Origin: Fimenecus sp051881395
Lineage (GTDB): Bacteria; Bacillota; Clostridia; Oscillospirales; Acutalibacteraceae
Length of the DNA stretch: 13,282 nucleotides
Direction: 5' to 3'
Assembly: GCA_051881395.1 (NCBI GenBank)
Contig: JBJEPU010000081.1
Coordinates: forward strand, 1 to 13,282
Of this stretch, positions 1 through 7,131 are shown piece by piece. Both the position numbers and the translations under genes were made by a program. Every line of letters begins with the position of its first letter. The first letter of the stretch is position 1. Under the pieces are notes generated by a model, which was not told the DNA's origin, ran no database searches, and saw only the letters and a list, made by a program, of their open reading frames with translations.

Positions 1-681
1 CCAGCCGCGGGTAAAGAATTTTTTACCGCTTAGGTAATCGGCGGGGGAGAGATACAGCGTATAAGACATATACAAAAGGTGGTCGTCATCCGCGCAGTAA
101 TACAATTCGTCGGTCTGCCCGGGAATTTTGTAATACACGCCGATTTCCGCGCCGCCGAACGGTCCGTACTGCCCTTTCCAGAACTGAATACGCCAAGCGA
201 GATTGTCATAATTGAAATCCACTTTGGTGGTGAGATAGGTCATATTGCCCAACGCCGCCACCTGGTCGTAATGCTTAATGTAGTTGCCGGAGCGTTGCCA
301 AGAGTCCAGCTCCGTGTAAAACACGCCTTCGTTGGCATCATAATTGTAGCCGAGGGCATTGATTAAGGCCGCCGCCAGTGCAACATCCACGCCGCTTTGT
401 TGCGCGGCTTGGTTAACTTTGTCGCTGTTTTGCATGGTGGTGGTTGCGGTAGCTTTGGTTGTAGATGCTTTCTTGGTGGTTGTCTCTGCCGCGGCAGTGG
501 TGTCTGCGGTTGTTTCCTCCGGCACAGTGGTTTCTTCCGCTGTGGTTTCGGGGGCTGCAATGCCGTTGGCACTGCGTGTAATCTCCTCTTCGCCGCCGTC
601 CTTTTTGCAGGAGGCAAAGGAACAGGCAATCATAAGAACGGCAAGGACGATACAAAGTGTCCGTTTCACCGTAGAATTCAT
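1..681 (-). CDS. Secreted lipoprotein, probable DUF4474 domain (3' end outside window)
   Basis: The reading frame is open from an ATG at 679-681 to the left edge (227 codons), so the C-terminus is missing. The start has a good GGAGG site (complement of 690-694) and a basic, then hydrophobic leader (residues 1-25) with two candidate lipidation cysteines, C20 and C25, which implies export and anchoring on the outer face of the membrane. Residues about 44-82 are a low-complexity Thr/Glu/Ala/Lys linker, typical of a flexible wall-spanning stalk. From about residue 88 there is a globular domain with the segments WRIQFWKGQYG and GAEIGVYYK. From memory these resemble DUF4474, a domain of unknown function common in clostridial lipoproteins; I could not search for it. 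It has its own promoter, divergent from ahcY. The lipoprotein call is firm, the domain name tentative and the function unknown. Confidence 0.8.
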   Translation of the reverse strand, partial: MNSTVKRTLCIVLAVLMIACSFASCKKDGGEEEITRSANGIAAPETTAEETTVPEETTADTTAAAETTTKKASTTKATATTTMQNSDKVNQAAQQSGVDVALAAALINALGYNYDANEGVFYTELDSWQRSGNYIKHYDQVAALGNMTYLTTKVDFNYDNLAWRIQFWKGQYGPFGGAEIGVYYKIPGQTDELYYCADDDHLLYMSYTLYLSPADYLSGKKFFTRGW

Positions 682-712
682 AGTCAATACCTCCAAATTC
701 GTCGTTGTGTTC

Positions 713-741
713 ATTATCGCACAAATCGTGTGCAGTGTCAA
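713..741 (-). promoter_or_regulatory. Sigma-A promoter of the lipoprotein gene
   Basis: Read on the minus strand: a perfect -35 TTGACA (complement of 736-741), a 17-base spacer, and -10 GATAAT (complement of 713-718) preceded by TGC, an extended -10. Transcription should start near 706, leaving a leader of about 25 bases that contains the GGAGG site of the lipoprotein gene. Confidence 0.75.
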
Positions 742-755
742 TATCTATTGCATTT

Positions 756-784
756 TTTACGCGGCTGTGGTACGCTTATATATA
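756..784 (+). promoter_or_regulatory. Candidate ahcY promoter
   Basis: TTTACG (756-761), a 17-base spacer and TATATA (779-784) form a moderate sigma-A match; the start would fall near 791, about 30 bases before the ahcY ATG. The AT-rich run TTATATATAGAAT offers more than one -10 register, so the exact position is uncertain. The site lies back to back with the lipoprotein promoter. The leader is too short for a riboswitch. Confidence 0.45.
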
Positions 785-819
785 GAATTTTAGGTCTGTT
801 TTTAAGGTGGAATCGAAAA

Positions 820-2061
820 ATGAGTCAAATACAAAATGAAGCGCTGTACGCTTCGGGAGAACAAAAAATACAGTGGGTAAAATCGTTTATGCCGCTGTTG
901 TCGGGGCTGGAAACGGAGTTTGCCGCCGAAAAGCCGTTCGCGGGGCTTCGCGTGGCGCTTTCGGTGCATTTGGAGGCGAAAACCGCCTACCTTTGCCGTG
1001 TGTTGCAGGCGGGCGGTGCCGAAATGTATGTCACGGGCAGTAATCCGCTGTCCACCCAAGACGATATTGCCGCCGCGCTTGTAAAAAGCGGTATGGAGGT
1101 TTTTGCCGTGCACGGCGCCACTGCCGAAGAATACCACGCCCATTTGCAGGCGGTGATTGCTTCGCGCCCCAATATTATTATTGACGACGGCGGCGATTTG
1201 GTGAACTTAATTCACAATGAATACCGCGAATTGTTGCCCGAGGTTTTGGGCGGCTGTGAGGAGACCACCACGGGCATTATCCGTTTGCAGGCAATGGCGG
1301 CGGACGGTGCATTGGAATTCCCGATGCTTGCCGTAAATAACGCCAAATGCAAATATTTGTTTGACAACCGCTACGGCACGGGGCAGTCGGTTTGGGACGG
1401 CATCAACCGCACCACCAATTTGATTGTGGCGGGCAAAACCGTTGTGGTCGCCGGCTACGGATGGTGCGGCAAGGGCGTTTCTATGCGCGCAAAAGGTTTG
1501 GGTGCCCAAGTTGTTGTGACCGAGGTGGATGCCGTCAAAGCCATGGAGGCGGTCATGGACGGCTTTACCGTTTTGCCGATGGAAGAAGCCGCAAAAATCG
1601 GCGATTTCTTTATCACGGTGACGGGCTGTAAAGATGTCATTACCGAAAAAGCAATGCGTAATATGAAAAACGGCGCGATTCTTTGCAATGCGGGGCATTT
1701 TAATGTGGAAATCAATATCGGCGATTTGGAAAAACTGTCGGTCGAGCAGTTTGAAAGCCGCAAAAATATTATGGGCTACAAATTGGCGGACGGCAGAGTG
1801 CTCCATTTGATTGCCGAAGGGCGGCTTGTCAACCTTGCGGCGGGCGACGGCCACCCCGCCGAGATTATGGATATGAGTTTTGCCATTCAGGCGCTTTGCG
1901 CGCGGTATATTGCACAGCATCAAGGCCTCCAAAAAGGCGTGCATTTTGTGCCGGAGGAAATCGACCGCGAGGTTGCGCGCAGAAAATTGGCGTCGTGGGG
2001 CGTAAAGGTGGATACCTTGTCGCCCGAGCAGAAAACCTATTTGAACAGTTGGAATGTGTAA
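820..2061 (+). CDS. ahcY: Adenosylhomocysteinase (S-adenosylhomocysteine hydrolase)
   Basis: NAD-dependent cytosolic enzyme that splits S-adenosylhomocysteine reversibly into homocysteine and adenosine, relieving product inhibition of methyltransferases. The start is the ATG at 820, with AAGGTGG 9 bases upstream; the frame stays open further upstream, but that part lies over the promoter and the opposite lipoprotein gene. The protein is 413 aa. Visible signatures: SVHLEAKTA (48-56), DDGGD (123-127), ETTTG (148-152), the catalytic block NNAKCKYLFDN with K178, D182 and N183, YGTGQSVWDGINRTTN just after it, the NAD loop GYGWCGKG (212-219), and CNAGHF further on. The length and the C-terminus ending in YLNSWNV fit the shorter Thermotoga/archaeal-type AhcY rather than the eukaryote/proteobacterial type ending in KPxxYRY (family knowledge, from memory). 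It supplies adenosine that MtaD, encoded downstream, could also deaminate. Confidence 0.96.
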   Translation: MSQIQNEALYASGEQKIQWVKSFMPLLSGLETEFAAEKPFAGLRVALSVHLEAKTAYLCRVLQAGGAEMYVTGSNPLSTQDDIAAALVKSGMEVFAVHGATAEEYHAHLQAVIASRPNIIIDDGGDLVNLIHNEYRELLPEVLGGCEETTTGIIRLQAMAADGALEFPMLAVNNAKCKYLFDNRYGTGQSVWDGINRTTNLIVAGKTVVVAGYGWCGKGVSMRAKGLGAQVVVTEVDAVKAMEAVMDGFTVLPMEEAAKIGDFFITVTGCKDVITEKAMRNMKNGAILCNAGHFNVEINIGDLEKLSVEQFESRKNIMGYKLADGRVLHLIAEGRLVNLAAGDGHPAEIMDMSFAIQALCARYIAQHQGLQKGVHFVPEEIDREVARRKLASWGVKVDTLSPEQKTYLNSWNV

Positions 2062-2155
2062 GGCGGAATCCAAATCCTCGGCAGAGACCGTTCCATTTTG
2101 CGGCAGTGGCGCGAAAAAAGTCGAGCAGTTATAGGCACAATTTTTCGGCGGACGG

Positions 2156-2184
2156 TTTACGAACGGTTGAAATTTTGCTATACT
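2156..2184 (+). promoter_or_regulatory. Sigma-A promoter with extended -10, start of the GGDEF-to-mtnA run
   Basis: TTTACG (2156-2161), a 17-base spacer, and TATACT (2179-2184) preceded by TGC (2176-2178). The predicted start is near 2191, giving a leader of about 37 bases before the ATG at 2228. It is the only clear promoter before the closely spaced genes that run to 8175. I saw no convincing terminator for ahcY in 2062-2155, so read-through from ahcY is possible. Confidence 0.65.
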
Positions 2185-2227
2185 GTATGTGCATACGGTG
2201 CGGGTTTGTATAAAAGGGGTCAATGTT

Positions 2228-3517
2228 ATGCGGATTTTTGAAAAAATTTCGTCCTTTTTTGATACGGACGAAGAAAAAGCCATTCTTGCCGAATGCAAGG
2301 CAGAGGAAGCCCGGCGCAAACGCGAGTTTACGGTCGATGTTGCCGTCCGAAACCGTATGAAAGCCATGCGGTTTTGGCTGTGGGTGTCTTTGCTTGTAGA
2401 CGGGGCACGCTGTCTGTTTGCCGCCTCCGCCATTCAAAAGGACGCCGGCAATGTGCCGCGCAGTACCTGGATTTTCATTTCCCTGTACGGCGTGATGTTT
2501 GTGCTTACGGCGTTGTTCTTAATCATCGGGCTTGCGCTTCGCCGCCGTGCGGCGCAACAGTATCGCCTGATTAACGCGATGTGCGACGGGTATATGTTGC
2601 TGTATATGCTGTGCAGTGCGGCGTTTACCGTGTTGGATTTGGAAAACGGCATCGTCGGTTTTTCTTTGATTGTGGCGCTGTTTATTGCGAGCGGCACGCT
2701 GTATTACCGACCGGCTGTAACCGTTTTTAATGTAGCGGCGACAATGGCGGCGTTTTTCATTACCGTTTATTATTTGGATTTGCAGGTCTTTTTACAGCCG
2801 CTGGTGTTGTTCCGATTGCTCACGGTCGCAGTTTTGTCCGTGATTATCGGCATTGCGCGGTATCGCTCCAAATACAAGGTATTTTTAAAGGAATACACCG
2901 TCATACAAAAAAGTGAGCAGTTGAATTGTCTGAATGCAAAATTGCAGGAAAACCGTGTGCAAATCGAAGCCCAAAATCAGCAGTTGCAAACGCTCACCAA
3001 TACCGATGAGTTGACGGGGTTGCGCAGTCGCCGCAGTTTTGTGCGCGAAAGTGCCGAAACGCTTACCCGCGCCGCCGAAAAAGGCTGTTTTGTGACGGTG
3101 GCGATTGCGGATATTGACAATTTTAAAACGATTAACGATTCCTTCGGCCACACCGTGGGCGACGCGTGCCTGCGGGCGGTCGGTGGGGTGCTTTGCGCGG
3201 CGGAAACGGACGGCGTACACGCGTACCGCCTCGGTGGAGATGAGCTGATTGTTGTCTTTGAGGACAAAAGCCGTTCCGATGCGTTTTTGGTGATGAACCG
3301 CGTGGTCAAAGCGATTTCCAATTTGCAAATTCCGAATTGCAAGCAGACGATTACGCTGTCCGTCGGCATTCATTCCGCAATTCCGACGCCCAAAAGCCAT
3401 ATGGACGAATACATAGAAAAAGCCGATACGCTTTTGTATGCGGCAAAAGAGAACGGCAGAAATCAAATTATGACCACTTTACAAGAAAAAGGAGAACAAA
3501 ATCATGCTGCAAACTGA
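2228..3517 (+). CDS. Membrane-bound GGDEF-domain protein, probable diguanylate cyclase
   Basis: Likely makes the second messenger cyclic di-GMP from two GTP at the membrane. The start ATG at 2228 has AAGGGG about 8 bases upstream; an upstream in-frame ATG at 2189 lies at the predicted transcription start and is less likely. The protein is 429 aa: a cytoplasmic N-terminal stretch (1-47), about six hydrophobic segments (roughly 48-68, 82-103, 115-138, 143-160, 165-187, 193-215), a Gln-rich coiled coil (about 220-250) beginning the signalling helix, then the GGDEF domain (about 255-420) opened by TDELTGLRSRRSF. The metal-binding ADIDNFKTIND is intact. The signature reads GGDEL (336-340) with the usual Phe replaced by Leu, and no RxxD inhibitory site is present at the expected place. 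The membrane sensor part matches no domain I recognise. It overlaps the next gene by 14 bases, suggesting translational coupling. Activity is inferred. Confidence 0.88.
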   Translation: MRIFEKISSFFDTDEEKAILAECKAEEARRKREFTVDVAVRNRMKAMRFWLWVSLLVDGARCLFAASAIQKDAGNVPRSTWIFISLYGVMFVLTALFLIIGLALRRRAAQQYRLINAMCDGYMLLYMLCSAAFTVLDLENGIVGFSLIVALFIASGTLYYRPAVTVFNVAATMAAFFITVYYLDLQVFLQPLVLFRLLTVAVLSVIIGIARYRSKYKVFLKEYTVIQKSEQLNCLNAKLQENRVQIEAQNQQLQTLTNTDELTGLRSRRSFVRESAETLTRAAEKGCFVTVAIADIDNFKTINDSFGHTVGDACLRAVGGVLCAAETDGVHAYRLGGDELIVVFEDKSRSDAFLVMNRVVKAISNLQIPNCKQTITLSVGIHSAIPTPKSHMDEYIEKADTLLYAAKENGRNQIMTTLQEKGEQNHAAN

Positions 3518-4100
3518 AACACAGAAGGCGGGCGAAACCCTCGCCGTACTCAAAACCAATATGGGAGACATTAAAATTCGCCTGTTCCCCGAATTGGCGC
3601 CCAAGGCGGTAGAGAATTTCAAAACCCACGCCGAAAACGGCTATTACAACGGATTGATTTTTCACCGCGTCATCAATGATTTTATGATTCAGGGCGGCGA
3701 CCCGACAGGCTCGGGGATGGGCGGCGAAAGCATTTGGGGCGACAGCTTCGAGGACGAATTCACGCCGGAGCTCCACAATTTGCGCGGCGCGGTTTCCATG
3801 GCGAACGCAGGGCCCAACACCAACGGCAGTCAGTTTTTCATTGTGCAGGCGAAAAATGTGTCCGACGATATGATTGACCAGCTCGAAACCGCACCCGAAG
3901 AGTTATTCCCGAACGAGTGCGTGCGCGCGTATGAGACCTTGGGCGGCACACCGTGGCTTGACTATAAGCACACCGTGTTCGGGCAGGTTGTGGAAGGTTT
4001 AGAGGTTGTGGACAATATTGCCGCGGTGAAGGTGGACTTTTTCCAAAACAAGCCGCTTCAAGATGTTGTGATTGAAACGGTTGAATTTGAAACCGTGTAA
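3504..4100 (+). CDS. Cyclophilin-type peptidyl-prolyl cis-trans isomerase
   Basis: Catalyses cis-trans isomerisation of X-Pro bonds and assists protein folding. The start ATG at 3504 has a clear AAGGAG upstream, inside the end of the GGDEF gene. The protein is 198 aa with no signal peptide, so cytoplasmic. Cyclophilin core: VLKTNMGDIKIRLFPE, catalytic FHRV with R55, FMIQGGDPTGSGMGG, MANAGPNTNGSQFFIV, and HTVFGQVVEG. Compared with the minimal bacterial cyclophilin it has an insertion (about residues 120-145, acidic, containing PEELFPNECVRAYETLGG) before the conserved PWLDYKHTVFG block, a form common in clostridia. It is the second gene of the run that starts at 2156, and the family gives no link to its neighbours. 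Confidence 0.95.
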   Translation: MLQTETQKAGETLAVLKTNMGDIKIRLFPELAPKAVENFKTHAENGYYNGLIFHRVINDFMIQGGDPTGSGMGGESIWGDSFEDEFTPELHNLRGAVSMANAGPNTNGSQFFIVQAKNVSDDMIDQLETAPEELFPNECVRAYETLGGTPWLDYKHTVFGQVVEGLEVVDNIAAVKVDFFQNKPLQDVVIETVEFETV

Positions 4101-4106
4101 TTTTGG

Positions 4107-4131
4107 CGGGGCGGGAGCGTTTTCCGCCCCG
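4107..4131 (+). other. GC-rich stem-loop between cyclophilin and phosphoesterase genes
   Basis: CGGGGCGG (4107-4114) pairs perfectly with CCGCCCCG (4124-4131) around a 9-base loop, and an outer AATTT/AAATT pairing can extend it. No T-run follows, so it is not a standard intrinsic terminator. It may stabilise the upstream mRNA end or lower read-through into the phosphoesterase gene, whose ribosome binding site is weak. Confidence 0.55.
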
Positions 4132-4144
4132 AAATTATAGAGAT

Positions 4145-4987
4145 ATGAAACAGAAAAGACCGCAAAAATGGCGCAAACGCGACGCGATACTGCTCAGCCT
4201 TGCGCTTGTTTTGCTGATTGCATTTGTTCTGTGGCAAAACAATGATTTCACCGTAACGCAATACACGGCGAAAACAAAGAAGGCAACGCCCGCAGGCGGG
4301 CTTCGAATTGTGCAGGTGTCGGATTTGCACAACAAAGCCTTTGGCAAGCAAAATGAAAAATTACTGTCGCGCATCCGCGAGCAAAATCCCGATTTGATTT
4401 TGCTGACGGGTGACACGGTGGACAGCCGCCGCACGGATATAGAAATCGCGTTGGATTTCGCGGCGGCGGCAACGGAAATTGCGCCCGTGTATTTTGTTTC
4501 GGGCAACCACGAAAACCGCTTGCCGATTGACCGCAAAACCGCATTCTATGCGGGACTTCGTCAAAGCGGTGTGCAACTTTTAAACGACGAAACGCAAACC
4601 GTTTCCGTACGCGGGTGCGAAATTGTGCTTTTGGGCTTGGATGACGCGCATTTGGCAGACAGTACACTCCAAACACTTTGTACTGACTTGCCCGAAAACA
4701 CCTTGCAAATCCTGTTGGCGCACGAGCCGCAGGAACTTGCAAATTACGCGGCGGCAGAGGTGGATTTCGTCTTTTCGGGGCACACCCACGGCGGGCAGGT
4801 GCACTTGCCGTTTGTCGGCGGGCTTGCCGCGCCCGACCAAGGCCTTTTTCCGCAGTACGATGCGGGGGAATTTACCGAACAAAACACGGTTATGTATATC
4901 AGCCGAGGCTTAGGGAACAGCCTGTTTCCCGTGCGGGTGTTTAACCGCCCCGAACTCGTCTGCGTAACCGTTGTAACGGAGGAATAA
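4145..4987 (+). CDS. Membrane-anchored metallophosphoesterase (YkuE/YaeI-like)
   Basis: Calcineurin-like dimetal phosphoesterase, 280 aa. The N-terminus is basic (KQKRPQKWRKRD), followed by one hydrophobic helix (about 15-33), so the catalytic domain is probably outside the membrane. The metal ligands are complete and in order: SDLH (D60, H62), TGDTVD (D90), GNHEN (N121, H122), a His in LLAHEP, and HTHGGQ (H213, H215). The ATG at 4145 is preferred over an in-frame TTG at 4103, which lies beside the hairpin and adds residues before the anchor; the ribosome binding site is weak (AGAG). In Bacillus and E. coli such proteins are linked to cell-envelope phospholipid or UDP-sugar hydrolysis, but the substrate cannot be read from the sequence. 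The next gene starts 4 bases after its stop. Confidence 0.9.
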   Translation: MKQKRPQKWRKRDAILLSLALVLLIAFVLWQNNDFTVTQYTAKTKKATPAGGLRIVQVSDLHNKAFGKQNEKLLSRIREQNPDLILLTGDTVDSRRTDIEIALDFAAAATEIAPVYFVSGNHENRLPIDRKTAFYAGLRQSGVQLLNDETQTVSVRGCEIVLLGLDDAHLADSTLQTLCTDLPENTLQILLAHEPQELANYAAAEVDFVFSGHTHGGQVHLPFVGGLAAPDQGLFPQYDAGEFTEQNTVMYISRGLGNSLFPVRVFNRPELVCVTVVTEE

Positions 4988-4991
4988 CACG

Positions 4992-6293
4992 ATGCTTTTT
5001 GCAGATATTACCGTTTTAAACGCAGATTTTCAAATCGAGCCGCACAAATTCGTCGGCGTGCGGGGCGACAAAATTGCCTTTATCGGCGACCGCGCGCCCG
5101 CCGAGGATTTCGGGGAAGTGTATGACGGGAAAAATCGCCTGTTGATGCCCGCGCTTGTCAACGCGCATTCCCACGCGGCAATGACGCTGTTGCGCGGCTA
5201 TGCCGAAAATTTGCCGTTACAGCGGTGGCTTGAAGAACGCGTGTTCCCGTTTGAGGACAAAATACAAGACGAGGACGCCTATTACAGCACCGCGCTTGCC
5301 ATTGCCGAAATGATTAGAACGGGCACGGCGTCATTTACCGATATGTATTTCTTTTCCGAAAATGTCTTACGCGCCGTTGCGGACAGCGGCATCAAATGCA
5401 ATTTCGGTCGGGCGATTACGAGCTTTACGGACTGTGACATTTCCGAAATTCCAAGTTTTCAGGAAAGCGAAAATCTCATTAAAACTTACCACAACGCCTG
5501 TGACGGGCGGATAAAAATGGATATGAGTCTGCATGCGGAATATACCAACCGCCACACGGTTATTGAGCAATTCGGCGAAAGCGTCAAGGCGCATGGGCTT
5601 CGCGCGCATATCCACCTGTCCGAAACCGAAAAAGAGCACGAGGAATGTAAACAGCGCCACGGCGGGTTGACTCCTGCCGAACTGTTCGCCGCTTGCGGCG
5701 TGTTCGATGTACCTTGTACGGCGGCGCACTGCGTGTGGGTGACCGAGCAAGACTGCGAAATTTTCAAAGAAAAGGGCGTGACCGTTGCGACCAATCCCGC
5801 AAGCAACCTAAAACTCGGAAGCGGCGTGTGCGATGTGTATGCGCTGCTGCAAAAAGGCGTCAATGTTGCGCTCGGTACGGACTCGGTCGCGTCAAACAAC
5901 AACCTCGATATGTTCAAAGAAATGTACCTTTGTGCGCTGTTGCCGAAAGGGATTCGCCGTCAGCCCGATATTGTGTCAGAGCGCGATGTCTTGAAAATTG
6001 CCACCGTCAACGGCTGGCGTTCGCAAGGGCGCGACGACAGCGGCGTCGTTGCGGTTGGCAACAAGGCGGATTTGATTGCGGTGGATTTGGACACCGTGCA
6101 TATGTGTCCGCACAACGATACCGTGAACAATCTGGTCTACGCCGCAAGCGGTGAAGATGTAGTTTTAACCATGGTTGACGGCAAAGTGCTCTACCGCGAT
6201 GGCGAATATATGACCTTGGATATTGAAAAAATCAAATTTGAGGTGGAACAGCGTACCCGCCGTATTCAACAGGAGGTCAAAGCCAATGCGTAA
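4992..6293 (+). CDS. mtaD: 5-methylthioadenosine/S-adenosylhomocysteine deaminase
   Basis: Amidohydrolase-family zinc enzyme (433 aa) expected to deaminate MTA, SAH, adenosine and possibly 5'-deoxyadenosine to the inosine analogues. A strong GGAGGA precedes the ATG. Motifs in order: the N-terminal beta-sandwich entry, NAHSH (H59, H61) followed by AAMTLLRGYAENLPLQ, which is typical of the MtaD branch rather than guanine or cytosine deaminases; the HIHLSET strand (H206, H208, E211); AHCVW (H246); and GTDSVASNNNLD with D297. All metal and catalytic residues of the TM0936-like group appear present. It overlaps the next gene, a purine nucleoside phosphorylase, by 8 bases, which supports consecutive steps on one nucleoside. 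Family certain; preferred substrate inferred. Confidence 0.93.
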   Translation: MLFADITVLNADFQIEPHKFVGVRGDKIAFIGDRAPAEDFGEVYDGKNRLLMPALVNAHSHAAMTLLRGYAENLPLQRWLEERVFPFEDKIQDEDAYYSTALAIAEMIRTGTASFTDMYFFSENVLRAVADSGIKCNFGRAITSFTDCDISEIPSFQESENLIKTYHNACDGRIKMDMSLHAEYTNRHTVIEQFGESVKAHGLRAHIHLSETEKEHEECKQRHGGLTPAELFAACGVFDVPCTAAHCVWVTEQDCEIFKEKGVTVATNPASNLKLGSGVCDVYALLQKGVNVALGTDSVASNNNLDMFKEMYLCALLPKGIRRQPDIVSERDVLKIATVNGWRSQGRDDSGVVAVGNKADLIAVDLDTVHMCPHNDTVNNLVYAASGEDVVLTMVDGKVLYRDGEYMTLDIEKIKFEVEQRTRRIQQEVKANA

Positions 6294-7098
6294 AACTGCC
6301 GCGCAATATGCAGAACAACTGAAAGCCCAAATCGCCGTACAGCCGAAAATCGGCATTATTTTGGGCTCGGGGCTCGGGGATTTGGGTGAAAAAATCGAAA
6401 ACCCCGTGTTTGTGGACTATAAAGACCTCGACGGTTTTCCCGTTTCCACCGCGCCCGGGCACAAAGGGCGGTTTATTGCGGGCACGCTTGCGGGCAAAGA
6501 TGTCATTTGTATGCAAGGGCGGCTCCATTTTTATGAGGGGCATGAAATGACAGACATTTTACTGCCCATTCGCACGCTTCGTTGCCTCGGCGTAGAAACA
6601 CTGATTTTGACGAACGCCGCGGGCGGGGTGAATACCGCGTTTTCCGTCGGCGATATAATGCTTATCGAGGACCATATCAACTTTATGGGAAAAAATCCGT
6701 TGGTCGGCAAAAATGATGACGCGTTCGGTTGCCGTTTCCCCGATATGAGTTTTGCTTACAATCCCGAATTGCGCGCACTTGCCGAACAGTGCGCCAAAGA
6801 GACGGGCATCAATATCTGTGAAGGCGTTTACCTTGCGTGCTCAGGACCGAGTTATGAAACGCCCGCCGAAATCCGCGCATTTCGTACCCTCGGCGCAGAC
6901 GCGGTCGGGATGTCCACCGTGCCTGAGGTCATAGCCGCCAACCATTGTGGTATGCGCGTGTTGGCGTTTTCCTTAATCTCCAATATGGCGGCGGGCATCT
7001 TGAAACAACCGCTGACCGAGGAAGAGGTTTTGGAAGCGGGGCGCAAAAAGGGCGCCCAAATGCAAACGCTGATTTGTCAAATCATCAGAAAACTGTAA
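6286..7098 (+). CDS. punA: Purine nucleoside phosphorylase (trimeric, inosine/guanosine type; possible methylthioinosine phosphorylase)
   Basis: Phosphorolyses 6-oxopurine nucleosides to the base and (deoxy)ribose-1-phosphate. AGGAGG at 6271-6276 selects the ATG at 6286, inside the end of mtaD; the protein is 270 aa, normal for the class. Visible: GSGLG (27-31, phosphate loop), APGHKGRF with H59, GRLHFYEGHE with H81, TNAAGG, GPSYETPAE with E191 (base binding), VGMSTVPE (207-214) and SNMAAG with N233, the 6-oxo recognising Asn. At the place where mammalian and Bacillus enzymes carry the His that contacts the 5'-hydroxyl (H257 in human), this protein has Glu (E245 in LTEEEV). Sitting between mtaD and mtnA, it is the natural step from methylthioinosine or 5'-deoxyinosine to the 1-phosphate sugar. 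That role is inferred. Confidence 0.93.
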   Translation: MRKTAAQYAEQLKAQIAVQPKIGIILGSGLGDLGEKIENPVFVDYKDLDGFPVSTAPGHKGRFIAGTLAGKDVICMQGRLHFYEGHEMTDILLPIRTLRCLGVETLILTNAAGGVNTAFSVGDIMLIEDHINFMGKNPLVGKNDDAFGCRFPDMSFAYNPELRALAEQCAKETGINICEGVYLACSGPSYETPAEIRAFRTLGADAVGMSTVPEVIAANHCGMRVLAFSLISNMAAGILKQPLTEEEVLEAGRKKGAQMQTLICQIIRKL

Positions 7099-7131
7099 AG
7101 TATATTCCCTTTATAAAATCGGAGAAGCAAT

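Noticed and set aside
397..819. N-terminal extension of the ahcY frame (open to 397, 554 aa)
   Set aside because: It covers the opposite lipoprotein gene and the promoter, and its Cys/Gly-rich sequence is unlike AhcY; a good ribosome binding site sits before 820.
682..819. SAM or SAH riboswitch before ahcY
   Set aside because: The predicted leader is only about 30 bases and shows no paired architecture of those riboswitches.
1207..2433. Long minus-strand frame of 408 aa opposite ahcY
   Set aside because: It is antisense to a certain gene, runs through the promoter at 2156, and shows no domain pattern; it reflects the codon bias of ahcY.
4103..4144. TTG start for the metallophosphoesterase at 4103
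   Set aside because: It lies on the stem-loop with no ribosome binding site; the ATG at 4145 gives a typical short basic N-terminus before the membrane helix.
4080..4144. Intrinsic terminator after the cyclophilin gene
   Set aside because: The stem at 4107-4131 is strong but followed by GAAATTATAG, with no T-run; kept only as a stem-loop.
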